DNA of 64,000 nucleotides from JAWLHU01 sp041690255 (GTDB lineage Bacteria > Bacillota > Sulfobacillia > Symbiobacteriales > Symbiobacteriaceae): NCBI GenBank assembly GCA_041690255.1, contig JAWLHU010000009.1, forward strand, positions 62,001-126,000. The letters run 5' to 3'. Below are positions 47,044 through 55,665 of the stretch, piece after piece. The position numbers were made by a program, and so were the translations under genes. How positions within the stretch are numbered: the stretch's first letter is position 1; each line of letters starts with the position of its first letter. Below the pieces are notes generated by a model. The model had not been told where the DNA came from. It did not search any database and was given only the letters and a program-made list of their open reading frames with translations.

Positions 47044-48345
47044 CTAGCCCTGATCTGCGTGGAGCTGAAGCAGGCTGCGAACCAGCAGCTCCACCCCAAG
47101 GGTCAGGGAAGCCTCATCGAAGTCAAAGCGCGAGTCGTGGTGCGGAGCGGCGATCTGGGCGCCGATCATCATGTAGGTCGCCTTCCCGCCGTGCTTCTGC
47201 ACGCGCTCCATCATCCAGGTGAAGTCCTCGCTGCCGCCAAGCAGACCGAACTCCTGAATCTCCGTCACCCCGGGGCATGCGGCGGCGGCCCGGGCCACGA
47301 CAGCGGCCAGGTCCCGGTCGCTCACAGCGCCGGCAGCGCTCCCCTGTGGCCTGATCTCGACCGTCACGTCCCACATGGCAGCGGCAGCACGGATCACCCG
47401 CTCCGCCTCGGTGCGCATATAGGCATCGATCTCGCTGGTCTGGCCCCGGGTCTCCAGCTTGAGCGTAGCGGTGGCGGGCACGACGTTCCGCCCCGTTCCG
47501 GCCTGCAGCACCCCCACGTTAATCCGGGAGGCACCGCTGCTGTGCCGTGCGATCGCGTGCAGGTTCAGGCTGGCACTGGCCGCGGCCAGCAGGGCATTCT
47601 TCCCCTCCTGCGGGGCCGCCCCGGCATGGGCCGGCACACCGGTGAAGACCGCATCCAGCTTCGAGGTGGCCAGGAATCCTCCGGTGCCGCAGATCACCTG
47701 TCCGGTCTCCTTGGCCGAGAAGCCCAGGTGAGCGCCGAACAGGTAGTCCACATCGTCGACCAGGCCGGCCTCGACCATGGCGCGTGCGCCGCGCACCCCC
47801 TCCTCGGCGGGCTGGAAGATGAGCTTGATCGTGCCGTGGAGCTGCTCTTTCATCTGCATCAGTACCGCTGCCACGCCCAGGCCGATCGCCGTGTGGCCGT
47901 CATGGCCGCAGGCGTGCATGGCGCCGGGGTTAACGGAGCCAAACCCCTCCGCAGCCGGCCGGTGAGACGGATCGGTCGCCTCGTTCTGATCCAGGGCGTC
48001 GATATCGAACCGAAGGGCAACGGTGGGACCGTCGCCGCACCGCAGGGTCGCCACGACGCCGGTGAAGCCGCCGGCCATCGCCTGCACGAGGTCGGGGTCG
48101 GCCCCCTGTGCGACAGCGCGCCTGGCGTGCCGGTCGAGTTCGGCCGGCGATGGGAGTCCGGCCATATGATCAGGGGCAAAGAGCTCTCGTCCGTAACGCA
48201 CCTCGTAACCCAGGTGCTGGAGCTCGCGGATCACCAGGGAGGCGGAACGGAACTCGGTCCAGCCACTCTCGGCGTAGGTGTGAAGCTCCCGGCGAAGCGT
48301 GGTGAGCCGGTCGGTCAGGGATTGAACTAGAACGGATATCTCCAT
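47044..48345 (-). CDS. M20 amidohydrolase (AbgA-like)
   Basis: The 433-residue protein has the M20D pattern: RRELHTYAESGWTEFRSAS at the start, MHACGHDGHTAIGLG (Cys and His metal ligands), FQPAEEGVRGARAM (catalytic Glu pair) and a dimerisation domain in the middle. The region VRYGRELFAPDHMAGLPSP resembles AbgA, a p-aminobenzoyl-glutamate hydrolase subunit, but no abgB partner is adjacent. It removes an acyl or aminoacyl group from an amide-linked amino acid. GAGGAGG precedes the ATG. Confidence 0.88.
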   Translation of the reverse strand: MEISVLVQSLTDRLTTLRRELHTYAESGWTEFRSASLVIRELQHLGYEVRYGRELFAPDHMAGLPSPAELDRHARRAVAQGADPDLVQAMAGGFTGVVATLRCGDGPTVALRFDIDALDQNEATDPSHRPAAEGFGSVNPGAMHACGHDGHTAIGLGVAAVLMQMKEQLHGTIKLIFQPAEEGVRGARAMVEAGLVDDVDYLFGAHLGFSAKETGQVICGTGGFLATSKLDAVFTGVPAHAGAAPQEGKNALLAAASASLNLHAIARHSSGASRINVGVLQAGTGRNVVPATATLKLETRGQTSEIDAYMRTEAERVIRAAAAMWDVTVEIRPQGSAAGAVSDRDLAAVVARAAAACPGVTEIQEFGLLGGSEDFTWMMERVQKHGGKATYMMIGAQIAAPHHDSRFDFDEASLTLGVELLVRSLLQLHADQG

Positions 48346-48477
48346 GTAGATCGCCTCCTCTGCAAGCAGTATGGCACAAACCGGCGGTCAGCCGCATCCC
48401 CTGTCAGCCCCATTTGCGAGGCGCCCGACAAGTGACCGCTCATGGGCCATAGTACCTGCTCCCACGGAGGAACAGGA

Positions 48478-48507
48478 GTGGCGAGCAGCGAACCTTCCCC
48501 ACCATGA
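48478..48507 (+). CDS. Possible 9-codon leader ORF before the uracil-DNA glycosylase
   Basis: A GTG lies 7 nt after GGAGG and opens a frame reading VASSEPSPP, whose TGA overlaps the glycosylase ATG (ATGA). The glycosylase ATG itself has no SD, so ribosomes probably reach it by terminating on this leader. The frame also contains an upstream ATG at 48442 without an SD. Confidence 0.45.
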   Translation: MASSEPSPP

Positions 48508-49181
48508 ACGAACTGCAACAACTGCACGAACGGATCATTGCCTGCGAGCGGTGCCCCCGGCTGCGGAGCTACTGCCGGGAGGTCGCCGAAACGAAGGTCA
48601 GGCGCTACCGGGATCAGGCGTACTGGGGCCGGCCCGTACCGGGCTTCGGCGACCATGACCCGCGCCTCTATATCCTCGGCCTGGCGCCGGGCGCCCATGG
48701 GGCGAATCGGACAGGGCGGATGTTCACCGGCGACGACTCTGGGCTCTGGCTCTACGGGGCGCTGTATCGCCACGGCTTCGCCAACCAGCCGGACTCCATC
48801 TCGGTGGATGATGGTCTGCGCCTGACCGGTGCCTATATCGGCAACGCCGGCCGCTGCGCTCCGCCGGATAACAGGCCGCTGCCCGCCGAGCTGGAGGCCT
48901 GCCGGCCCTTCCTCGCGAAGGAGCTCGCCCTCATGCCCAATCTGAAGGTGGTGCTGGTCCTCGGCAAGATCGCCTTCGATGCCTACCTGAAGCTGCGCCG
49001 CCAGCAGGGGTATCAGCTCGGCCGCCCCACCTTCGCCCACGGGGCGGAGTACCGGTTCGAGGGGTTGCCTGCTCTCCTCTGCTCCTACCACCCCAGCCGG
49101 CAGAACACGAATACCGGCGTCCTGACCCCGGAGATGTGGGACGCGATCTTCGCCCGGGCCCGGTACCTGACCGACAGCTAG
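48504..49181 (+). CDS. Uracil-DNA glycosylase, Fe-S type (family 5, UDGb-like)
   Basis: The 225-residue protein has motif A (GLAPGAHGANRTGR), motif B (CSYHPSRQNTNTG) and four cysteines placed for a [4Fe-4S] cluster (Cys14, Cys17, Cys118, Cys133). The GLAPGAHGAN active site, with Ala in place of a catalytic Asp, is that of family 5 enzymes such as the thermophilic UDGb, which excise uracil and other deaminated bases. It starts base-excision repair. Translation seems coupled to a short leader ORF. Confidence 0.92.
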   Translation: MNELQQLHERIIACERCPRLRSYCREVAETKVRRYRDQAYWGRPVPGFGDHDPRLYILGLAPGAHGANRTGRMFTGDDSGLWLYGALYRHGFANQPDSISVDDGLRLTGAYIGNAGRCAPPDNRPLPAELEACRPFLAKELALMPNLKVVLVLGKIAFDAYLKLRRQQGYQLGRPTFAHGAEYRFEGLPALLCSYHPSRQNTNTGVLTPEMWDAIFARARYLTDS

Positions 49182-49205
49182 CACGGTGAGAGGAGACCCG
49201 CACGC

Positions 49206-49406
49206 ATGGACAGAGCGATCACCCTGATCGTCTTCGGCGCCATAGAGGTCCTGACCGCCCCCTGGATCACCCGCTGGATCACGGAGAACCGGAAGGGCTG
49301 GGGGCTGCCCAACAGCGAGTCCCGCCGCCAGACCACCCTCTGGGTGACCAGGGGGCTCGGCCTCTTCCTCATGCTCTGGGGCCTGGGTCTCCTCTGGCTT
49401 CAGTAA
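49206..49406 (+). CDS. Small two-helix membrane protein
   Basis: The 66-residue protein has two hydrophobic segments (ITLIVFGAIEVLTAPWI and GLGLFLMLWGLGLLWL) joined by a basic loop (WITENRKGWGLPNSESRRQT). AGAGGAG lies about 10 nt before the ATG, and it starts 24 nt after the glycosylase stop, so both may be on one transcript. Function unknown. Confidence 0.7.
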   Translation: MDRAITLIVFGAIEVLTAPWITRWITENRKGWGLPNSESRRQTTLWVTRGLGLFLMLWGLGLLWLQ

Positions 49407-49409
49407 GCC

Positions 49410-50528
49410 CTACTTCTCCACGGCCTCCCGCAGCATCTCGACCAGCGGCTCTCCGGTCGCGGCGCGCTCCTGCCAGCCGGGCATCAGCCGGTCCAGGATC
49501 AGGGCCTGCCCAGCCCCCAGGCGGCAGGTTCGCTCGCGCGGGGCATAGGACTCCACCGGCTGGCTGATCTGGTTGATCTGGTACGCCCGCCCGGTCTCCG
49601 GCCCGTCCTGATAGCCGGTGTACCCGGGCATCCGCGCCACCTTGGGCAGCGAATGGTAGCCCGAACGCACCACGGTATAGGTCTCGGCCTGAATGTAGCA
49701 GGCCAGCCCCTCCTGCCACTCATACATACGCTCCCACTCCATCAGGAGGTCGGCCTTGGCCGTACCGAGTTGTGTCTGCCAGTGCGCGATGCGCTGGTCC
49801 CGAGCCTGGAGGAACCGCCGGGCGGCGCTCCGCACACCCGCCGCGTCCGGGGCCTGTACGGCCTCCCGCAGCGCCTGGCCCTCCTCGTTCTGGAGCCGGT
49901 TGTTCTCGGGATCCACATAGACCGTCCTCCAGAGCTCCCGCCCGGTCTCATCCTCCCCGAGCCGCTCCCACCAGTCCAGCAGGACCGGGATCTGATAGGT
50001 ATGGAACGACTCGTGCAGGATGACGGTCACGTACTCCTCGGGCGTGATTCGCCGCCCGGATCCCTCCTTGAGGAGCCCCCGGATCAGCGCCGCCTCGCCG
50101 CCGCCGACCATGTCCAACTCGGCGACCAGGCCGCCCAGCAACTGCTCCAGGACCTCCTTGCCGGTGACCAGGGCGACGGTCCGGCCGTTGACCGGGATCG
50201 CTGCATTCGCCACCACCGGTACCACCAGCCGGTCCAGCCGGTCGACCGTCAGGCCATCGACCGGGATGCGCCGGCCTTCCGGCGCGCCCGGCCACGGGTT
50301 AACGAGGTAGTTGGCCCGGCCGTTGGTCAGGAGGATCGGTACATCGCCCGGCTTCCAGCCCGGGAAGGTGGCGGCGGCCACCTGTGGCCCTAACCGGTAG
50401 GCCTCCTGGATCAGGTAGCCATCATCTGTCCGCCACGCGGCGGGATCGGGCAGCGCCATCCAGGCCCCGGCCAAAAGGAGGCCGGCCAGCCCAAAGGCAA
50501 TCGCCGCAATCAAGCTCTTGCGTCCCAC
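49410..50528 (-). CDS. Membrane-anchored gluzincin-type metalloprotease (putative)
   Basis: The 372-residue protein has an N-terminal membrane anchor (about residues 5-27) and a single HExxH zinc motif, ILHESFHTYQ (His172, Glu173, His176). About 100 residues later WQEGLACYIQAE (Glu273) is a plausible third ligand. The protein likely faces outward. The GTG start lies 8 nt after GGAGG, which is in the end of the ABC permease gene; only 3 nt separate them. It may process or degrade something handled by the exporter. No named family recognised. Confidence 0.7.
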   Translation of the reverse strand: MGRKSLIAAIAFGLAGLLLAGAWMALPDPAAWRTDDGYLIQEAYRLGPQVAAATFPGWKPGDVPILLTNGRANYLVNPWPGAPEGRRIPVDGLTVDRLDRLVVPVVANAAIPVNGRTVALVTGKEVLEQLLGGLVAELDMVGGGEAALIRGLLKEGSGRRITPEEYVTVILHESFHTYQIPVLLDWWERLGEDETGRELWRTVYVDPENNRLQNEEGQALREAVQAPDAAGVRSAARRFLQARDQRIAHWQTQLGTAKADLLMEWERMYEWQEGLACYIQAETYTVVRSGYHSLPKVARMPGYTGYQDGPETGRAYQINQISQPVESYAPRERTCRLGAGQALILDRLMPGWQERAATGEPLVEMLREAVEK

Positions 50529-50531
50529 GGC

Positions 50532-51305
50532 CTACGCCTCCTTCCGGTCAATGCTCACAACAGTCAGGCCAACGACTACCCAGAGGTAGATCAGCCCGGT
50601 CACGAAGATCCGCCAATCCAGGGTCATCCCCTCCGTGAAGAGCTTCAGGGCCTCGCCCGAGACCGTCCCCGTGGGGGGCACCAGACCGAGCAGGACCCGT
50701 CCGACGGGCGCCCAGGCCGACTTGGATGCGAGCGCCAGTCCCTGCAGTTCCCCGCTGAAGGCGCCAAGCAGGTAGAGGAGCAACCCCAGGAAGGCGGCTG
50801 CAGCACCGGGCACCCGGGAGGAGAGGAGCGTCACGAGGGCCGCGATCAGGGCCACGTTCAGCGCCAGCGCCGGGAGGGCCTTCAGCAGGACAGGCACAAG
50901 ATGGAGGGCGCTCCGCACGGAGAGGGCCGCGAAGAGCGGCGTCGCCATGATCGCCAGGAAGAGCCAGGCGGAGAGGATATTGCCCAGCAGGAACGCACCT
51001 GCCACCTCCCACCGGTGTACGGGGCGGACCAGCACCAGATGGATCGTCTGCCGCTCGTACTCCCGTGGGACCGTGTTCATGGTCAGGACGACCGTGACAA
51101 GGGAGCCGATGGCGCCCACCAGGGCGAAGCCGGCCCGCATGACGCCATCCAGCGTCTCCAGGAGGTTCTCCCCGTCCTGGGTGGAGAGCCTGCCCCCCTG
51201 ACCGGCCAGCATGGCGAACATCAGCAGCAGGCCGATTCCGGCCAGCAGGTAGAGTACCCGGTTGCGCAGGTTCTCCCGGATCACGTTAGCAGCCAGTGTC
51301 ATCAT
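50532..51305 (-). CDS. ABC-2 type transporter permease
   Basis: The 257-residue protein has six hydrophobic segments in the ABC-2 pattern. NVIRENLRNRVLYLLAGIGL opens it and NTVPREYERQTIHLVLVRPV is the typical cytoplasmic loop of NatB/YtrC-like exporters. It overlaps the ATPase gene by 20 bases. GGAGGAGGAG lies before the ATG pair. With the ATPase it forms an exporter; the cargo is unknown, but the next gene encodes an extracytoplasmic protease. Confidence 0.85.
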   Translation of the reverse strand: MMTLAANVIRENLRNRVLYLLAGIGLLLMFAMLAGQGGRLSTQDGENLLETLDGVMRAGFALVGAIGSLVTVVLTMNTVPREYERQTIHLVLVRPVHRWEVAGAFLLGNILSAWLFLAIMATPLFAALSVRSALHLVPVLLKALPALALNVALIAALVTLLSSRVPGAAAAFLGLLLYLLGAFSGELQGLALASKSAWAPVGRVLLGLVPPTGTVSGEALKLFTEGMTLDWRIFVTGLIYLWVVVGLTVVSIDRKEA

Positions 51306-52203
51306 GATCGGCTCCTCCTCCCATCACCCGCAGGAATCGCTGCTCCAGGCTGACCCGCATGGGCGTGAAGCTGAAGACCCGGGCCCCGTCGCCCACCAGC
51401 CGGGCGACCACCGCCGGCTCCTGGCCCGGCTCCAAACCGGCGAGTTGCAGGGTCTCACCCTCGACCGAGGCGTGCAGCCCCATGGCCCGGAGGGCCTCCA
51501 GGGTTTCGGGCCGCAGTCCGTCCACCCGGGCGGTCACCCCCAGGGCCGATCTGGTCTGCAGGTCGCAGACGTCCACCAGGCGCCCCGCCTTCAGCATCAC
51601 CACCCGGTCGGCCACCTCCTCGACATCGCCAATGATGTGGGTGCTGAGGAGGATCGTCGTGCCCCGGGCCTTCAGCCGGCGGATCAAGGAGCGCATCTCC
51701 ACCCGCCCGGCCGGGTCGAGTCCGGAGCTGGGCTCGTCCAGGAAGAGCAGGTCCGGATTGCCCAGCAGGGCCTGGGCCACCGCCAGCCGCTGGACCATGC
51801 CCTTGCTGAAGCCCCCCACCCGGACGTGCGCCACCGCCGCCAAGCCCACGGCTGCCAGCGTCCCTTCCATCTCGGCTGCGCTGGCGGTGAGCCCGCTCAG
51901 CCGGCGGAAGAAGTCCAGCGTCTCGAGCGCCGTCAGGAAGGGGTAGAAGTGCGGGGTCTCCGGCGAGTAGCCCACCCGCCCGCGGATCGACTGGTGGCCC
52001 GCCGGGTGACCCAGCACCGCGGCCCGGCCTTCGGTGGGGCGGAGCAGCCCCAGCAGGATCTTCATGGTCGTCGACTTGCCAGCGCCGTTGGAACCCAGCA
52101 GGCCGACGCACTCACCGGGAGCGACGCTCAGGTCAAGATCCTTCAGCGCTTCCAGGCGAGTGTAGCGATGTGTCAGCTTGATCGTCTCAATCGCACAGGT
52201 CAT
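51286..52203 (-). CDS. ABC transporter ATPase (exporter type)
   Basis: The 305-residue ATPase has Walker A (GSNGAGKSTT), signature (FSKGMVQRL) and Walker B (LLFLDEPSSGLDP), in which FSKGM is the variant signature of the CcmA/DrrA/NatA exporter group. A C-terminal 70-residue extension (VTARVDGLRPETLEALRAMG) is typical of the group. The start at 52203 has GGAGG 8 nt upstream. It heads the minus-strand exporter operon. Confidence 0.92.
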   Translation of the reverse strand: MTCAIETIKLTHRYTRLEALKDLDLSVAPGECVGLLGSNGAGKSTTMKILLGLLRPTEGRAAVLGHPAGHQSIRGRVGYSPETPHFYPFLTALETLDFFRRLSGLTASAAEMEGTLAAVGLAAVAHVRVGGFSKGMVQRLAVAQALLGNPDLLFLDEPSSGLDPAGRVEMRSLIRRLKARGTTILLSTHIIGDVEEVADRVVMLKAGRLVDVCDLQTRSALGVTARVDGLRPETLEALRAMGLHASVEGETLQLAGLEPGQEPAVVARLVGDGARVFSFTPMRVSLEQRFLRVMGGGADHDDTGC

Positions 52204-52364
52204 CTCATCCACCTCCGCCCCCATCATGCCAGGGCCAGGTCACGGGAGAGACCGCCGTAGATAAACGGAGGGCAAACTCTTGGACAACAGTCAGTTCGCG
52301 GGCAGGCACCGAGATCGGAATGCACGAACTCAGACGGGGCACCGGTAATAAGGGGGAACTGCCC

Positions 52365-53747
52365 ATGAAGAGGACTTACAGCCTGCGCGCCCTTTTCCTT
52401 ATGGCCGCTCTGGCCCTGCTCCTGCTGCCTGTCATCGTCCTGGGCGGAGCCGGGGCCGGCCTGATGGTCCTGAACTGGGAGGCGATCCAGTCCAGCAGCC
52501 ACGTGGTCGATGATGCCCAGGCAGACCTGGCTCGCTACACCGTGTCACACTGGGCGGATCTGCAGGGCGGAGCGACTGATCGGTTCGCGGACGGCTTCGC
52601 TGACTTGGCCAAGACGTATCAGTTTGAAATGGAGATCCGCGCCCTCGATAACCGTGTGCTCTTCGCCACGCCGAACGTGAAGGACGGTCTTTTCTCACCT
52701 CAGGGCTTCGTCACGCAGCCGAACCAGCGGGTCAGCCTGCTGCAGCGCGGCGATCAACCCCTGGGGGTCATGACGCTCTGGGTCTGGCCGGCGGCGGCGC
52801 TCAGCCGGATGGGCGGAGCGATCTCAGCGGGCCTCTGGGCTGGTGCGGGTACCCTGGTCCTGCTGCTGGTCGCGGCGCTCTGGTGGATCGGGGGAGCGGT
52901 TCTGCGCCCCCTGCGGCAGTTGGACGAAGCAGCAGCGGCCGTGGCACGGGGCTCGCTGGAATTCTCCGTCCCGCACACGGCCGTCCGTGAACTGGAGGGG
53001 CTGAGCCGCTCCTTCGCGGAGATGCGTGACCGCATGCAGACCGCCCTGGACCGGCAGCAGAGCCTGGAGGCCGACCGGCGTCGCTTTCTTGCGGCGGTGG
53101 GCCACGATCTGCGCACACCGCTCTCCTCCATACAGGCCTTTGCAGAGGGGTTGCGCGACGGCCTGGCCCGGTCCCCGGAGAAAGCCGAGCACTATGCGCG
53201 AGTGATCCTGGAGAAGAGCCGGGAGATGAGCCGGCTGGTAGAGGATCTCTTCGACTTCGCCAGGCTCGACCTGCTCGAAGCCGCCGCCCAGAGACAGGTG
53301 GTAGATGGGGCCGCGTACCTGACCTCCACCGCTCACTCCTTCCAACCGGTCGCCGCCGAAAAGGGGGTAGTACTGACCGCAGATGGCCCTCCCCTCCCGC
53401 TCCGGATCGATCCGGATCTCTTCGCCCGGGCCCTCTCCAACCTGATCAGCAATGCGATCCGCCACACACCTGCCGGGGGAAGCATCGCCCTGACCTGGGA
53501 AGCTTCGCCCACCGGGCGGGGGGCGCTCGTCCGGGTGACCGATACGGGCGAGGGGATCCCTGCCAAGGAGTTGCCCATGCTCTTCTCCCCCCTGCACCGC
53601 ACAGACTCGTCCCGCTCCCGCCGCAGCGGCGGTGCCGGGCTGGGCCTGGCAATCACCGCCCGGATCGTCGCCCTGCACGGCGGGCGGATCACCTGCGAGA
53701 GCGTTCTCGGCCAGGGGAGTAGCTTCACCATTCACCTGCCCGGGTAA
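52365..53747 (+). CDS. Orphan membrane histidine kinase
   Basis: The 460-residue kinase has a membrane segment (about 8-35), a short sensor region (40-140), a second membrane segment (about 155-180), a HAMP domain (to about 235), HisKA with FLAAVGHDLRTPLSS (His247), and HATPase_c with NLISNAIRHTP, DTGEGIPAKE and GGAGLGLAI. GGGGGAA lies before the ATG at 52365. No response regulator gene lies next to it; the divergent neighbours are the ABC exporter genes. Its partner must be elsewhere. Confidence 0.92.
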   Translation: MKRTYSLRALFLMAALALLLLPVIVLGGAGAGLMVLNWEAIQSSSHVVDDAQADLARYTVSHWADLQGGATDRFADGFADLAKTYQFEMEIRALDNRVLFATPNVKDGLFSPQGFVTQPNQRVSLLQRGDQPLGVMTLWVWPAAALSRMGGAISAGLWAGAGTLVLLLVAALWWIGGAVLRPLRQLDEAAAAVARGSLEFSVPHTAVRELEGLSRSFAEMRDRMQTALDRQQSLEADRRRFLAAVGHDLRTPLSSIQAFAEGLRDGLARSPEKAEHYARVILEKSREMSRLVEDLFDFARLDLLEAAAQRQVVDGAAYLTSTAHSFQPVAAEKGVVLTADGPPLPLRIDPDLFARALSNLISNAIRHTPAGGSIALTWEASPTGRGALVRVTDTGEGIPAKELPMLFSPLHRTDSSRSRRSGGAGLGLAITARIVALHGGRITCESVLGQGSSFTIHLPG

Positions 53748-53755
53748 AGCGAAAA

Positions 53756-53785
53756 CGAGGCCGTGGGGTTGCCCCCACGGCCTCG
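53756..53785. terminator. Bidirectional terminator hairpin
   Basis: CGAGGCCGTGGGG and CCCCACGGCCTCG form a 13-bp perfect stem with a 4-base loop between convergent kinase and lipase genes. Confidence 0.85.
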
Positions 53786-53797
53786 CCGTCTCTTGCA

Positions 53798-55447
53798 CTA
53801 GCGACCCATCCATCCGGGGCCGGCGGCCTGATCAACCACTGCGAAGGAGCTGACCAGCGTCCGCTCGAAGGCGCTGCCGTCAGCCAGGGTGCCGGTGACG
53901 GTCAGGGTGATGTTCCGGATCGTCTGCTCGGCCCCGACCTCGACCGAGGCCCGATGCTCATCCCCCTTGGCGGCCATGCTGAACGGCGCAGCCGGTGCGC
54001 CCTGGCCCCGGCTGAGGGCACCGCGAGCGCTGCTCTCCTTCAGGGTCTGGCCGCTCAGGCGAACAGCCAGGGCTCGCTCCGTGCCCGGAGCCGAGGGGCC
54101 GGATCCGGCATCCAGCGACGCCTGCAGCGGGCTCTCCAGGGCGGCGACCATCAGGTAACCCGTGCGGGTGGCCGCCTGCGCCTCCAGGCTCCAGGCGCCC
54201 GCCGCGGGGCCGGTCACCGTCACGCTGCCGACCCAGGACGAACCGAAGATCTCCCCGGCCGGCACCTGGCTCTGTACCGTTACCTCATGCGACTGGCCAT
54301 CCGGTCCGGTCAGGGTTGCCGTGAACTCCGGGCTGGATGCGTAGAAGGTGAAGGTTGCGCTGCTGACCCCTGACTCGATCGGGAACCCGGGGCCGGCGCT
54401 GGCACCCGTCACCTCGCCGCCCCGCAGAATGAGGTTCCCCGGGGACGCCGGCTGCTTCGTCCCGCCCAGGGGGCGGTTACCCGCTGCCGCCAGAAGCGGA
54501 CCGAACCCAGCGATGGCCGAATCGGCACTGGCGGTCTTGATCACCGGGGCAAAGGTGGACCAGGTCCGGCTGCCCATGCGGATCTCGTCGTGGTCCCAGT
54601 ACCCTTCCTTCAAGTGGGTGGCACCGGGCTTGCGGGCCGACCAGACGGGCACAACGCCGTCATCCTCCCCGCCGATGGCCATGCAGCCATACCAGAGGGC
54701 GGTGAAGACCGGACCGCACTTGTAGCCCGAGAGCGAGTAGTAGGGCACCTGGTTGGAATAGGCGTCGGTCTGGGAGCGGAACCAGTCCATGTAGCCGGTC
54801 TGCATGACATAGGTAGCCTCGGTGGTCTGACCCATCAGCTCGGCCAGCCACCAGGTCCAGCTGGAGTAGGCCATATCCGCCAGCGGCGTGCCGCGGTGGG
54901 GCGATCCGAGGGTGATCACCCGGCTGATCTTCGGGCCGGCGCCGTAGTAGACAGCGGCGGCGTTGGAATCGACTCCGCCCTTGGAGTGGGCCACGATGGT
55001 CACCTTGCTCACGCCGTAGTAGGCGGTCACCCGGTCGATCATCTGGCTGAGCAGGGTGCCATTGTCCCACATGGACTCTTCCGGGTACAGGTCGACGAAG
55101 GCGGTCCGGTAGCCGTTGTTATAAGCGTACGTATACATGTCATTCGTGCCGTGGTAGACGGTGTCGGTCCACCAGGTAGAGGCGGAGCCACCCTTGCCGT
55201 GGACAAAGAGCAGAACCGGTTTGGTCAGATCGAGGCTGGGCGGTGTCGCCCCCACATAGAGCGTGCCCGGTGTCCCTGTGGTTCCCCCACCCGAGATCAT
55301 GATCGAGACCTCACCGGTCGCCTGCCCCATGGGAACCGGATCAGGCGGTGCGGAGTTCCCGCCCTTCTTCCCGCCGGCGAACGCCAACGGGTTGAGGACC
55401 AGGATGAGCAACAGGATCAGTCCAACGGAAATCAGTCTCCTGCGCAT
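53798..55447 (-). CDS. Secreted alpha/beta-hydrolase (lipase-like) with C-terminal beta domain
   Basis: The 549-residue protein has a signal peptide (LILLLILVLNPLAFAGG) and an alpha/beta-hydrolase domain: oxyanion loop LFVHGKGGSAST (about 81-92) and nucleophile Ser155 in VAHSKGGVDSNAA, with GSPHRGTPLADM after it, as in lipase class 2 and PGAP1-like enzymes. The C-terminal 250 residues look like beta-sandwich material. AAGGAGG lies before the ATG. It cleaves esters outside the cell. Its gene is divergent from the phosphate transporter across a Pho box, so phosphate control and a phospholipid substrate are possible. Confidence 0.88.
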   Translation of the reverse strand: MRRRLISVGLILLLILVLNPLAFAGGKKGGNSAPPDPVPMGQATGEVSIMISGGGTTGTPGTLYVGATPPSLDLTKPVLLFVHGKGGSASTWWTDTVYHGTNDMYTYAYNNGYRTAFVDLYPEESMWDNGTLLSQMIDRVTAYYGVSKVTIVAHSKGGVDSNAAAVYYGAGPKISRVITLGSPHRGTPLADMAYSSWTWWLAELMGQTTEATYVMQTGYMDWFRSQTDAYSNQVPYYSLSGYKCGPVFTALWYGCMAIGGEDDGVVPVWSARKPGATHLKEGYWDHDEIRMGSRTWSTFAPVIKTASADSAIAGFGPLLAAAGNRPLGGTKQPASPGNLILRGGEVTGASAGPGFPIESGVSSATFTFYASSPEFTATLTGPDGQSHEVTVQSQVPAGEIFGSSWVGSVTVTGPAAGAWSLEAQAATRTGYLMVAALESPLQASLDAGSGPSAPGTERALAVRLSGQTLKESSARGALSRGQGAPAAPFSMAAKGDEHRASVEVGAEQTIRNITLTVTGTLADGSAFERTLVSSFAVVDQAAGPGWMGR

Positions 55448-55554
55448 GGATCTACCTCCTTCTTTTCTGAAGATCCGCCTATTATTTTCGATGCCTATGT
55501 TCAGAATCCTTCATATTGTGACCTTAATTTGAGTGCGATGGTGAGATGAAAACC

Positions 55555-55592
55555 TTAATCCAACCTTAACAAACCTTTACGCCATCTTAACG
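55555..55592. promoter_or_regulatory. Pho box (PhoP-type direct repeats)
   Basis: TTAA(T/C) elements start at 55555, 55566 and 55587, and TTACG at 55577, giving periods of 11, 11 and 10 bases. A further TTAAT stands at 55524. This is the layout of Gram-positive PhoP sites (TTAACA-like hexamers with about 5-base spacers). It ends 10 bases before a CATAAT -10 of the phosphate transporter gene. Confidence 0.65.
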
Positions 55593-55601
55593 GGGGACCT
55601 G

Positions 55602-55607
55602 CATAAT
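55602..55607 (+). promoter_or_regulatory. -10 box of the phosphate transporter promoter
   Basis: CATAAT lies 10 bases after the Pho box with no good -35, as expected for an activator-dependent promoter. Transcription would begin near 55614, which excludes the ATG at 55606 as the translation start. Confidence 0.5.
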
Positions 55608-55665
55608 GAAGGTGATTGTTACCGCAGACGCAAAACTGCTGCTAGCCGTCAGAGGAGGAACCCGC

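Noticed and set aside
55606..55665. ATG start for the phosphate transporter at 55606
   Set aside because: It lies within the CATAAT -10 box just after the Pho box, so it should not be in the mRNA. The TTG at 55666 has GAGGAGG 7 nt upstream and gives the normal PiT N-terminus.
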